Part shown: positions 28,966 through 38,306 of the stretch, one piece after another | How the letters are laid out: every line of letters starts with the position of its first letter | Numbering within the stretch: position 1 is the stretch's first letter | Assembly (NCBI GenBank): GCA_947459295.1 | Contig: CANHCY010000010.1 | Span: forward strand, 1 to 62,937 | Direction: 5' to 3' | Length of the DNA: 62,937 bases | Source of the DNA: Chitinophagaceae bacterium | GTDB taxonomy: Bacteria; Bacteroidota; Bacteroidia; Chitinophagales; Chitinophagaceae | Made by a program: the position numbers and the translations under genes | Notes under the pieces: model-generated | Databases searched by the model: none | Told to the model about the DNA's origin: nothing | What the model saw: only the letters and a program-made list of their open reading frames with translations

Positions 28966-30513
28966 ATGCCCAACAGGAGTACCGATACCTTATTTCAGCT
29001 GATACAGTCGCTAGAACGCGCCGAAAAGCGTCATTTTAAGCTGTTTATGAAAACTGACGCGGCAAATGGCGACCTTAAAGTGGTTCAGCTCTTTGATGCC
29101 CTCGACAAAATGGCCCATTACGACGAAGATGTCCTACTCCAAAAAAACGATTTCATCCAAAAAAGTCAGCTCTCCAACCTTAAAGCAAGGCTTTACCAAG
29201 AAGTGCTGGCCAGTTTACGAGATCTTAAAAAAGACAGTAACATAGATTTACAATTACATGAGCAGTTAGATTTTGCGCGTGTACTTTATAACAAAGGACT
29301 TTATTTACAGAGTCTGAAAATACTTGACAAGGTTAAAGAGCTTGCGAAAGCAAATAATCAAGTCACTTATATTTTACAAGTTCTTTTTTTAGAAAAGAAA
29401 ATTGAAGCCCTGCACATAACAAGAAGTATGCAGGATAGAGCTGATTTATTAACGCATGAAGTGGAGGATGTAAATTTGAAATTAGCCAGTATTGGAAAAT
29501 TATCAAACATTTCATTACAACTCTATAGCTGGTATATAAAAAATGGACACGCCCGTAATGACAATGACAAAGCGGCCGTAGAAATTTTATTCAATCCAGC
29601 AATCATAGAAGCATCTAAAGACTGTGAAGGCTTTTATGAAAAGCTCTACAAATACCAGTGTTACTGCTGGTACGCCTTTATTCTACAAGACTTTTTACTC
29701 TATTATAGATACTGTCAAAAATGGGTGGACCTTTTTGAGACAGAACCAAAAATGATTGAAATTGAAACGGCGCATTATATCAAAGGCATGCACAACTTAA
29801 TGAGCGCCCATTTTGATTTACGCAACTATACAAAGTTTAATGATACCATTTGTAGGTTTGAAGCCTTTACACAAACGCCTACTGTTCTAGAAAATCAAAA
29901 CAATAAAATTCAAACATTTGTATACCTGAATCTTTCAAAAATTAACCGCCATTTTATGGAAGGTACTTTTGAAGCAGGTATTGCAGAGATCCCACAAATA
30001 GAAGAAAAATTAACGGAGTACGAACTCTATTTAGATAGGCACCGCGTGCTTGTATTCTATTATAAATTTGCTTCTTTATATTTTGGTGCAGGTAATTACA
30101 GCATGAGTATCGACTATCTAAATAAAGTCATCGATTTAAAAGGTGATTTAAGAACAGATTTACGTTGTTATGCCAGACTATTACACCTTATTGCACATTA
30201 CGAACTTGGTAACTTTGAAATTTTAGAATACTTATTAAAATCTGTAACCAGGTTTATGGCAAAAATGGAAAACTTAGGACTTGCCGAAGCAGAAATATTT
30301 AGTTTCTTAAAGCGCGCGTTTAGACTACAACCAAGTGAACTTAAACCTGCTTTTATAAAACTATTAGAAAACCTTAAAGAAGTAGAAAAAGACAAATTAG
30401 CATCCCGCGCCTTCATGTACCTCGACGTTATTTCATGGCTTGAAAGCAAAATAGAAGGAAAAGAAGTGCAAGATATCATCAGAGATAAATACCTTAGATC
30501 TATTAATAAATAA
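28966..30513 (+). CDS. Conserved helical-repeat (TPR-like) protein of unknown function
   Basis: A 515-residue, largely helical, soluble protein with no signal. It begins TDTLFQLIQSLERAEKRHFKLFMK, a start seen in a Bacteroidota-specific hypothetical family. Later segments (LYNKGLYLQSLKILDKVKEL, ASLYFGAGNYSMSIDYLNKVI) look like degenerate TPR units, which suggests protein binding. It is divergent from the ilv-leu operon across the palindromic spacer, and the amidohydrolase begins 3 bp after its stop. Function is not recognised; it could be regulatory. Confidence 0.7.
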   Translation: MPNRSTDTLFQLIQSLERAEKRHFKLFMKTDAANGDLKVVQLFDALDKMAHYDEDVLLQKNDFIQKSQLSNLKARLYQEVLASLRDLKKDSNIDLQLHEQLDFARVLYNKGLYLQSLKILDKVKELAKANNQVTYILQVLFLEKKIEALHITRSMQDRADLLTHEVEDVNLKLASIGKLSNISLQLYSWYIKNGHARNDNDKAAVEILFNPAIIEASKDCEGFYEKLYKYQCYCWYAFILQDFLLYYRYCQKWVDLFETEPKMIEIETAHYIKGMHNLMSAHFDLRNYTKFNDTICRFEAFTQTPTVLENQNNKIQTFVYLNLSKINRHFMEGTFEAGIAEIPQIEEKLTEYELYLDRHRVLVFYYKFASLYFGAGNYSMSIDYLNKVIDLKGDLRTDLRCYARLLHLIAHYELGNFEILEYLLKSVTRFMAKMENLGLAEAEIFSFLKRAFRLQPSELKPAFIKLLENLKEVEKDKLASRAFMYLDVISWLESKIEGKEVQDIIRDKYLRSINK

Positions 30514-30516
30514 ACC

Positions 30517-32100
30517 ATGCTTAAAAAATTATTGAGCAGCATCCTAGTTCTACAAATTTGTTTTGTAGCAGGTGCCCAAATTACAAAAGCGCCACTTGTT
30601 AAAGAAGGCGATGGTCCTTACACACAACTTATAATTAGAGGTGTAACACTTATCAATGGAACAGGTGCACCGCCCTTTGGTCCGGTAGATATTGTGATTG
30701 AAAAAAATAGAATTGTAAAAATTCAAAACGTAGGTAGTCCAAGTTTACCTATCAATGCAGCGCGCAGACCCGCTTTAAAAGAAGGTGGTAAAGAAATCAA
30801 TTGCGAAGGTATGTATGCCATGCCAGGCCTGATTGATATGCATGGCCATATTGGTGGAAAAGAACAAGGTACACCAGCAGAGTATGTTTTTAAATTATGG
30901 ATGGCACATGGTATCACCACCATAAGGGACCCATCGGCAGGCAATGGCCTTTCTTGGGTGCTAGATCATAAAACAAAATCTGCAGAAAATACCATTACCG
31001 CGCCCCGCATATTTGCGTATACTGCTTTTGGTCAAGGAAGCAAAACGCCTATTACAAATGCAGAAGAAGCGAAAACATGGGTAAGAGAAAACGCTAAAAA
31101 TGGCGCCGATGGTATTAAATTTTTTGGTGCACCTCCAGAAGTGATGGACGCTGCTATCAGAGAAAATAAAGCATTAGGCCTCCGCTCTACATGTCATCAC
31201 GCACAAGTAGACGTAGCTAGATGGAACGTTGTTAACTCTGCAAAAGCTGGCATGACTAGTATGGAACACTGGTATGGATTACCAGAAGCGCTTTTTGAAG
31301 ATAAAACCATTCAAAACTTTCCGGCCGATTACAACTACAACAACGAAGAACACCGTTTCGAAGAAGCCGGAAAATTATGGAAGCAAGCGGCAGCGCCATA
31401 TACACCACACTGGAATAAAGTGATGAGTGATTTATTAGCTGTAGATTTTACGCTCGATCCAACCTTTAATATTTACGATGCCAATAGAGATTTACACCGT
31501 GCGCGTAGAGCCGAGTGGCACGAAAATTACACCCTTCCATCGCTTTGGAAATTTTATGAGCCTTCATTTCAATCACATGGTTCATATTGGGTTAACTGGG
31601 GTACAGAACAGGAAGTAGAATGGAAAAACAATTACAGACTGTGGATGACTTTTGTAAATGAATATAAAAACAGAGGTGGTCGTGTAACGGCGGGATCTGA
31701 TAATGGATTTATTTATGAAACCTATGGTTTTGGATATATTAGAGAATTAGAACTACTTCGTGAAGCAGGGTTTCATCCTTTAGAAGTTATAAGATCTGCA
31801 ACCTTATACGGTGCTCAAGCTCTAGGCCAAGAAAAAGATTTGGGAAGTGTAGAAGTGGGTAAATTAGCAGACATTGTAATTGTAAATGCCAACCCACTCA
31901 AAAATTTACAAGTACTATATGGTACGGGTGCTGTGCATTTAACACCTGACAATAAAATTACAAGAATAGGTGGCGTACAATACACCGTCAAAGACGGCAT
32001 TGTTTATGACGCTAAAAAATTACTACGTGACGTAAAAAATATGGTTGACGTAGAAAAGAAAAAGACAAACTGGGAGTTAAAACAACCAGGCGTAGAATAA
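30517..32100 (+). CDS. Exported amidohydrolase family protein
   Basis: A 527-residue metal-dependent hydrolase with a Sec signal (ILVLQICFVAGAQ). The barrel has the first metal motif MHGH (His109 and His111 from the DNA), a likely bridging lysine in GADGIKFFG, THHAQ-like TCHHAQVDV, SMEHWYG and a catalytic Asp in TAGSDNGF; the closing small domain has GSVEVGKLADIVIVNANPL. It most resembles periplasmic imidazolonepropionase/prolidase-type amidohydrolases of Bacteroidota. Substrate is unknown. It is 3 bp after the TPR-like gene and therefore probably co-transcribed. Confidence 0.88.
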   Translation: MLKKLLSSILVLQICFVAGAQITKAPLVKEGDGPYTQLIIRGVTLINGTGAPPFGPVDIVIEKNRIVKIQNVGSPSLPINAARRPALKEGGKEINCEGMYAMPGLIDMHGHIGGKEQGTPAEYVFKLWMAHGITTIRDPSAGNGLSWVLDHKTKSAENTITAPRIFAYTAFGQGSKTPITNAEEAKTWVRENAKNGADGIKFFGAPPEVMDAAIRENKALGLRSTCHHAQVDVARWNVVNSAKAGMTSMEHWYGLPEALFEDKTIQNFPADYNYNNEEHRFEEAGKLWKQAAAPYTPHWNKVMSDLLAVDFTLDPTFNIYDANRDLHRARRAEWHENYTLPSLWKFYEPSFQSHGSYWVNWGTEQEVEWKNNYRLWMTFVNEYKNRGGRVTAGSDNGFIYETYGFGYIRELELLREAGFHPLEVIRSATLYGAQALGQEKDLGSVEVGKLADIVIVNANPLKNLQVLYGTGAVHLTPDNKITRIGGVQYTVKDGIVYDAKKLLRDVKNMVDVEKKKTNWELKQPGVE

Positions 32101-32111
32101 AATATACCAAC

Positions 32112-32164
32112 GCAGCTATTGGAAGACAGCCAGATTATTCGGCATAAATACTTTCAATAGCTGC
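32112..32164. repeat. Separated 10-bp inverted repeat at a convergent gene junction
   Basis: GCAGCTATTG (32112-32121) and CAATAGCTGC (32155-32164) are perfect complements separated by 33 nt. The right arm lies within the last codons of the acyl-CoA ligase gene. It might fold into a long-loop hairpin between convergent transcripts, but there is no T-tract, so a terminator is doubtful. Confidence 0.3.
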
Positions 32165-33922
32165 TTTACAATTTTCCATCACCACTTTTCGTTTCAGGCT
32201 TAATTTAGGCGTCATCTCGCCAGACTCTACCGTCCACTCTTTATCCAATAAAGCAAACTTTTTCACTTGCTCTACGTGGTTAAAAAAGGTATTGTACTCA
32301 GCAATAATTGTATTGTATAGTTCTATCACTTTTGGATTTGCAACTGCTGCAGCATTTGTAGTGAAGGTCATACCCTCATCTTCCATCCAAGATTTTAAAG
32401 TTCCAAAAGATGGTACAATCAGCGCTCCTACAAATTTACGATCGGCACCTACTACCATAAACTGTTCAATAAATTGACTTTCTTTACACTTGTTTTCGAT
32501 AGGCTGTGGTGCTACATATTTACCACCACTGGTTTTAAAGAGCTCTTTTTTACGGTCGGTAATTTTTAAGAAAATATCGTTTTCAAAAACACCAATATCG
32601 CCCGTATGTAGCCATCCATCTACCACTGCTTCTGCTGTTAAATCCGGACGCTTATAATAACCCACCATCACACTTTCGCCAGCTACACATATTTCACCAT
32701 CGGATTCAATTTTTACTTGTATGCCATTAATGACTGGGCCAACGGTACCAAATTTTGTACCACCCTTTGCCTTGCGGTTCACACTAATTACGGGACTATT
32801 TTCGGTAGGGCCATAGCCTTCAAAAACTGGGATTTTAGCTGCATTAAAAATGCGCAGTAGTTTTACCTGACAAGCTGCACCCCCTGTTACAATAAACGAA
32901 ACGTTACCTCCAAGCGCCTCACGCCATTTTGTAAAAATGATTTTGTTGGCAATGGCTAATTGTAGGTTATACCAAAATCCACCACTTTGTATGTTATCAT
33001 ACTTTTCACCAAGCGCCACTGCCCAAAAAAATAATTTTTTCTTGATGCCTGTTTGCTCGGCACCCTTGGCCATTATTTTTTCAAACACTTTTTCTAGTAA
33101 GCGGGGTACCGTTGTAAAACCATCTGGTTTAATTTCTTTTAAATTATCGCCAATGGTATCCAGGCTTTCTGCGTAATAAATTGATATGCCACTGTACAAA
33201 TAAATGTACGTAACCATTTTTTCAAAAATATGATTGAGTGGTAAAAAACTTAACACTTTAGAACCTGGCGCATCTTCAAAAGGAAAACTCTCTTTCGAAA
33301 ATATCACATTGCTATAAATATTTTGATGACTCAGCATCACACCTTTAGGTACACCCGTTGTGCCAGAAGTATAAATAATAGTTGCTAACTGAGTAACCGG
33401 AATTGTTTTTTTAATACTAGCTACTTGATCAAGTAGTGCCGGCGTGGCTGCATTGGTAAGGGAGGTCCAGTGTGTAGCACCTTCGATAGTATCAAATGTA
33501 AAAATGCCTTTAATCGATGGCACTTTTGAAGCAACAGATTTTACTTTTTCATACAACTCGATATTACTTACAAAAACATAGCCAACCGCTGCATCATTTA
33601 AAATAAATTCTACTTCGATAGGGTTAGTTGTTGGGTATAAGGGCACTAAAATAGCACCAATTTGTTGGCAAGCTAGATCAGTAAAAACCCACTCAGGCCT
33701 ATTGCTACTCATGATAGCAATTTTGTCGCTAGATTCTGGGGTAAAGCCATGACCACTCACTCCCAGTGATAATAATCCAGCACTTAAGGCATCTACGGTA
33801 CTAGCAACAGCAGTTGTACTATATGTATTCCAAATACCTTTTTCTTTAGCAGCAAGCATGTCCTGTTTGGGAAAATTAGCTAGCTGGTGATCGAGGCAAT
33901 CAAACAGTCGTTTCATATGCAT
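32135..33922 (-). CDS. Long-chain acyl-CoA ligase (AMP-forming)
   Basis: A 595-residue ANL-family enzyme that activates fatty acids with ATP and CoA. Motifs: the P-loop-like YTSGTTGVPKGVMLSH, FLPLNHIFEKM, GYGPTENSPVIS, GWLHTGDIG and KELFKTSGGKYVAPQPIE with the catalytic region of the mobile C-domain. The length and FAA1-like spacing favour long-chain acyl-CoA synthetase over acetyl-CoA synthetase. There is no signal, so it is probably cytosolic or peripheral on the membrane. It follows the DUF1015 gene by 14 bp, last in the serC unit. Start may be at 33922 or 33916 (both ATG). Confidence 0.92.
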   Translation of the reverse strand: MHMKRLFDCLDHQLANFPKQDMLAAKEKGIWNTYSTTAVASTVDALSAGLLSLGVSGHGFTPESSDKIAIMSSNRPEWVFTDLACQQIGAILVPLYPTTNPIEVEFILNDAAVGYVFVSNIELYEKVKSVASKVPSIKGIFTFDTIEGATHWTSLTNAATPALLDQVASIKKTIPVTQLATIIYTSGTTGVPKGVMLSHQNIYSNVIFSKESFPFEDAPGSKVLSFLPLNHIFEKMVTYIYLYSGISIYYAESLDTIGDNLKEIKPDGFTTVPRLLEKVFEKIMAKGAEQTGIKKKLFFWAVALGEKYDNIQSGGFWYNLQLAIANKIIFTKWREALGGNVSFIVTGGAACQVKLLRIFNAAKIPVFEGYGPTENSPVISVNRKAKGGTKFGTVGPVINGIQVKIESDGEICVAGESVMVGYYKRPDLTAEAVVDGWLHTGDIGVFENDIFLKITDRKKELFKTSGGKYVAPQPIENKCKESQFIEQFMVVGADRKFVGALIVPSFGTLKSWMEDEGMTFTTNAAAVANPKVIELYNTIIAEYNTFFNHVEQVKKFALLDKEWTVESGEMTPKLSLKRKVVMENCKAAIESIYAE

Positions 33923-33936
33923 GGCATGGATTTACA

Positions 33937-35172
33937 CTATTCGTAAATAAGATGGGTTAATAAACCATCTCTTAATTTAGGCTCAAACCAAGTGCTTTTT
34001 GGAGGCATCACATTTCCAGCATCCGCAATTGCAAATAACTGATCAATAGTAACAGCATACAAACTAAATGCTGCTGCAAATTGACCATTATCTACTCTGT
34101 CGGCGAGTACCTGAAGTCCTCTGATACCACCCACAAAATCTACACGAGAATCGGTACGCGGATCCACAATACCTAATATACCATCCAAAATATTATTTTG
34201 TAAAATTGTTACATCTAAAATACCAATTGGATCTTCAGTAAAAGTCCCAGGCTTTGATGTGAGCTTATACCAGCTACCATTTAAATACATACCCATTTCA
34301 TGAAGCGTTTGCGGCTTAAACGGCTCTTTTGATAACTGCTCAACATTAAATTTCAAAGATACTGCTTCAATAAAAGCAGCTGGTGTTAATCCATTTAAAT
34401 CCTTTACCACACGGTTGTAATCCATGATGTATAACTGATTAGACGGAAATAAAGTGGTTAAAAAATAATCTGCATTTTTACCAGCATTGGCACCTAAAGC
34501 AGCACGTACTTTAGCAGCAGATGCGGCTCTATGATGTCCATCTGCGATATAGGTACAAGGAATTTCGTTTTGAAATATGGAGCTGATTTCTTGTATAGTA
34601 GACTCATCATTAACCACCCAAATCGTATGCTGAATCTCATCATCAGCTACAAAATCATACACCGCTGTTTTTGTTTTCTTCCAGTTTTCAATAAGTGTAT
34701 CTAAACCAACATTATTGCGGTAAGCTAAAAACACATTACCCGTTTGCGCACCTGATGTTTTGATATGATTAATGCGGTCTAGTTCTTTTTCAGGTCTTGT
34801 AAACTCATGCTTTTTGACAATGTCATTTTCGTAATCATCCACACTACTTACACACACAAGACCTGTTTGAGTCCTACCATGCATGATTAATTGATAGATA
34901 TAATAGCAGTCTTTAGATTCTCTAAAAAGCACATCGCGTTTTATAAAAGCTGTCAAATTTTCTTTGGCTTGTTCGTATACCTGCGCATCATGAATATCTA
35001 CCGATTCAGGTAAATCAATTTCACTTTTTGTGATATGTAAAAAAGATGCCGGATTACCTGCTGCTTCTTTTTTTGCTTCTGCACTATTTAATACATCGTA
35101 AGGGCGGCTAGCCACTTGTTTTGCTAGCTGAGGTTGCGGTCGCAAAGCCTTAAAAGGTTGAATGATTGCCAT
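33937..35172 (-). CDS. DUF1015 family protein
   Basis: A 411-residue cytosolic protein starting MAIIQPFKALRPQPQLAKQVASRPYD, with YIADGHHRAASAAKVR as the family hallmark (His/Arg cluster) and a late PRTDSRVDFVGG. DUF1015 proteins in Bacteroidota often lie beside serC and serA; here serC is about 3 kb upstream on the same strand and serA is absent from the window. A link to serine metabolism or a kinase-like role is inferred from such context; no activity is visible. Confidence 0.88.
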   Translation of the reverse strand: MAIIQPFKALRPQPQLAKQVASRPYDVLNSAEAKKEAAGNPASFLHITKSEIDLPESVDIHDAQVYEQAKENLTAFIKRDVLFRESKDCYYIYQLIMHGRTQTGLVCVSSVDDYENDIVKKHEFTRPEKELDRINHIKTSGAQTGNVFLAYRNNVGLDTLIENWKKTKTAVYDFVADDEIQHTIWVVNDESTIQEISSIFQNEIPCTYIADGHHRAASAAKVRAALGANAGKNADYFLTTLFPSNQLYIMDYNRVVKDLNGLTPAAFIEAVSLKFNVEQLSKEPFKPQTLHEMGMYLNGSWYKLTSKPGTFTEDPIGILDVTILQNNILDGILGIVDPRTDSRVDFVGGIRGLQVLADRVDNGQFAAAFSLYAVTIDQLFAIADAGNVMPPKSTWFEPKLRDGLLTHLIYE

Positions 35173-35199
35173 ACATCAAATATCGGCAATTCTTGTGAA

Positions 35200-35745
35200 T
35201 TAAGGCTTGAATTTATATGAAAATGAAGTGCCAGAATATTCATCTTTTCCAATGAGTTCCATGTACACTACGTTGGGTACCCAAAATGTACCACCATCAA
35301 TTCTTACAAATAATTTTTGCAAAAGAAACTCTTTGTTATTCCGCAAAAAATAAACTTTGTACTGATTGTCTTTGGGAGAACGCTTTAAATAAAAAACTTG
35401 CTTTTTATAAGAAACAAAATGAAGTTTATAAACGCTGCTTGGCATTAACTCATGCTTAATTCCGTAAGCAAAAGTTTCTTGAATATAGCTTAATTCTTTT
35501 TTTTCACCGCCCTCATCATACCTGATCCAATATACATGAACGGGATTGTCTTTGATTACTTGACCTTTTGCGTCGGTATTAAGATCGCATATAATAGTAT
35601 TGCTATTGGTGGATCTTTGTAAATAAAAGAGTTGTTTGGGGCCTGTTTTAGGTACCGGAAAGGAATCTATAACAGCAGCTGCACTTGTATTTGAACTATG
35701 TAGGACCATAGCTGCAACTATAAGAATTTTAAGTATGTTATACAT
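35200..35745 (-). CDS. DUF4833 domain exported protein
   Basis: A 181-residue protein with a Sec signal (ILIVAAMVLHSSNTSAAA). The body matches the DUF4833 pattern: LFYLQRSTNSNTIICDLN, PVHVYWIRYDEGG, FAYGI and FVSYKKQVFYLKRS, a compact beta-rich domain. No catalytic residues are evident. It lies 11 bp downstream of the DUF5686 gene, with 27 bp to DUF1015, so it is within the same transcription unit. Function unknown. Confidence 0.78.
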   Translation of the reverse strand: MYNILKILIVAAMVLHSSNTSAAAVIDSFPVPKTGPKQLFYLQRSTNSNTIICDLNTDAKGQVIKDNPVHVYWIRYDEGGEKKELSYIQETFAYGIKHELMPSSVYKLHFVSYKKQVFYLKRSPKDNQYKVYFLRNNKEFLLQKLFVRIDGGTFWVPNVVYMELIGKDEYSGTSFSYKFKP

Positions 35746-35756
35746 GTACCCCTTTA

Positions 35757-38306
35757 TTAAAAATCAAATCTAAATCTTGTACGAATCCCCAGTTTGGTGA
35801 TAAAGGGATTGTTGGTATAGGTAAACCTTCTAACAAGGTCAACGCGTAAAAACTTAAAAATATTTCCAATCCCTACACTGCCTTCAAAATAAGGCCCCTG
35901 ATTGAGGCTGAAACTTGTAACAGCTCCATTGAGATTTTGAAATGCAATTAAATCAGGATTTTTAGAAGGATCATTTTCATCACGTAAACTTCCATAAATA
36001 ACCCTAGCCGCTAATTGCTCACGCAGTTTTAATTTTTTGAATAACGGAATACGGTTAAATATCAACCCATTAAAATAATGTTCCACAAATAAAGACGCAT
36101 ACCTATCACTTACAAACTCTTGGAAGTTCATTAGGTTATATGAATTTAATTGGTAGGCATATGTTTGGTTCGCGCGCGGAATACTCAATAACGGATAAGG
36201 AATTTTTCCAAACATAGTGCCAGCTTCAAAATTGATATCCGTAAATCCAAGTTGAGATAAATAAAAACGTTTATCAAAAGTGAAACTTAGTTTTTGGTAA
36301 TTGTAATTACTACCCAATACGCCCTTCAAACCAGCAGTATAATTGAGCGTAAGAATAGGATATTTATTGACCATGGCAATACGGTACACTTTTCCTTGAA
36401 AAAACTGCTCGTGTGGCGCCCATCTAATTTGTCCAGTTATTTCTGATGTATTCACTTCTGGAACAACAACTGTTTGTCCATTTTTTACTGTTTGATACAC
36501 AAGCCCACCCGCTGCTTCATGCCTCCAATTTCTAAATCCAATGGTGTATGATAACCTGCTGGGCAATTCATGCACATAGTCTATTCTTAAATACTTGTTA
36601 TAGGTCCATTTATCGTTGAGTCCTCTTTTTAGTGAAAGTAAAATATTATCCTCCGACACAAACTCTAAATCTTGTCCCGGAATTTTGGTTTCTTTTTGAT
36701 AACTCGCGCGCACAAAATGCATGGGGAATGCATATATCGATTGATTATTGAGGGCGTATGTTACGCCTCCATAATATTTCCATCTCTCATCTTTAAAACC
36801 ATACGCACCATAGCCTTCAAAATAAATACGCTTACTTAATTTTGGCGTGGTACGTCCACCCAACCTAAGTCTAAAACCTTCTACAGGATTAAAACTATAA
36901 AAAGTAGCAGCAGGCCCCATATCTACTGGACCAATGGCCGTATAGCCCGCCACTAAAAGTGTAACAACAGCCATCGTTCTTCTAAAAGATGGCATTTTTT
37001 CGAGGCTATCAATATTACTATAAACTTTAGTTTCAGCCTTTGTTAAAGTATCATGTCTACTAGCATTCCAAAATGATTCGGTGTAGTTTGCAGCATCTGC
37101 TTTAACAACCAGTGAAGGTCCGGTGTAAACCGAATCCGGTAATGCTTTATTAATCGTATAATTTTTATAAGAAACAGTTCGTCCACCAAATACACCACCC
37201 TTGCTATTTTTTGTTAGCGCAGCTTCTGTAAAAGCAGTACTCTTCATTAAATGATATCTGCCATCATTACCTTGTTCAAAATCTAAATCAATATTTAATT
37301 CTCTAACAAAATTAACGTTCGCATTTTTGCTAATAAACATGGTCATTTTTTGCACCCCATAATTACCATCAAGGGTAATATACATGGTGCCTCTAAACAA
37401 CAGGTCGTTGGTATTACGTGGCGTAAAATAGAGCTTCACTAATTTTAAACCATTCGCATCCGTAATGGTATCCCTAATATAATACATGTAAAATGTAGGG
37501 GCCGCATCTGCAATAGGGCTTAAAAATTCGTGCGTGAATAAAGGGATATTGTTTTCATAAATATTAATATCCATCACAAGCCTATTTAAATAGGTGCTTA
37601 CGCCATCATTATCCACATAATCTCCAAAGTTTACGCGCTTTTGAGCAAGTACAACATCTTTTGTTTTTTCTGGAGATTTTCGAAAATAATGATTAGACAA
37701 ACGCTCCTCTAAATAAATTGGTATCAGTGTTTTACCTGATATTTTTTGAGTATCTCGGTTATCAAATAAAAATTGATATTTTTTTAACAGTTTACTATTG
37801 GTAATTTTTTCAGGAATTTTACTGAGCGATAATTCGATCTTATCATATTCTTCATATTCGATATAATCATAACTATCCGGTCTATTCAGTGACTTATTTG
37901 CAATCACTCTTTTAATAAGGTCTACAGCTGGGTTATTTTTATTTTTATAAGGCGCACGCTTATTGGTAGAAACGGTAACATTATTAGAAAGTAATGGATC
38001 TACTTCCATAATAATATTTACGACTTGCGATTTTCCTATTTGAATATTTTTAGTAACCGTTTTGTAGCCTACATAAGAAATTTTAATACTCGCGATTTGA
38101 TTGGTTCCAACGAGCTTGTAGTTTCCAGTACTATCTGATACTGTACCGCGTCCACCTTTAAAAACAATGGTAGCGTATGGAATGGGATTACCACTATTTA
38201 AATCTGTTACTATACCCGTAACAATAGTTTGCTGTGCATTGGCCGAAGCGTTAAACGAGGCAACCAAAACAATCAATAAACAAAAATTATAAAAAGTTTT
38301 AACCAT
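35757..38306 (-). CDS. DUF5686 outer-membrane protein with carboxypeptidase-regulatory-like domain
   Basis: The start is taken as the ATG at 38306 (849 residues, MVKTFYNFCLL signal ending ANAQQ), not a TTG four codons earlier. A carboxypeptidase-regulatory-like domain (about 25-105: IVTGIVTDLNSGNPIPYATIV and VGYKT) precedes DUF5686, whose PAVDLIKRVIANKSLNRPDSYDYIEYEEYDKIE start is distinctive. The C-terminal half has alternating aromatic strands ending RTRFRFDF, a typical outer-membrane barrel end with a terminal Phe. It overlaps serC by 8 bp. Probably an outer-membrane assembly or transport protein; no TonB box was identified. Confidence 0.88.
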   Translation of the reverse strand: MVKTFYNFCLLIVLVASFNASANAQQTIVTGIVTDLNSGNPIPYATIVFKGGRGTVSDSTGNYKLVGTNQIASIKISYVGYKTVTKNIQIGKSQVVNIIMEVDPLLSNNVTVSTNKRAPYKNKNNPAVDLIKRVIANKSLNRPDSYDYIEYEEYDKIELSLSKIPEKITNSKLLKKYQFLFDNRDTQKISGKTLIPIYLEERLSNHYFRKSPEKTKDVVLAQKRVNFGDYVDNDGVSTYLNRLVMDINIYENNIPLFTHEFLSPIADAAPTFYMYYIRDTITDANGLKLVKLYFTPRNTNDLLFRGTMYITLDGNYGVQKMTMFISKNANVNFVRELNIDLDFEQGNDGRYHLMKSTAFTEAALTKNSKGGVFGGRTVSYKNYTINKALPDSVYTGPSLVVKADAANYTESFWNASRHDTLTKAETKVYSNIDSLEKMPSFRRTMAVVTLLVAGYTAIGPVDMGPAATFYSFNPVEGFRLRLGGRTTPKLSKRIYFEGYGAYGFKDERWKYYGGVTYALNNQSIYAFPMHFVRASYQKETKIPGQDLEFVSEDNILLSLKRGLNDKWTYNKYLRIDYVHELPSRLSYTIGFRNWRHEAAGGLVYQTVKNGQTVVVPEVNTSEITGQIRWAPHEQFFQGKVYRIAMVNKYPILTLNYTAGLKGVLGSNYNYQKLSFTFDKRFYLSQLGFTDINFEAGTMFGKIPYPLLSIPRANQTYAYQLNSYNLMNFQEFVSDRYASLFVEHYFNGLIFNRIPLFKKLKLREQLAARVIYGSLRDENDPSKNPDLIAFQNLNGAVTSFSLNQGPYFEGSVGIGNIFKFLRVDLVRRFTYTNNPFITKLGIRTRFRFDF

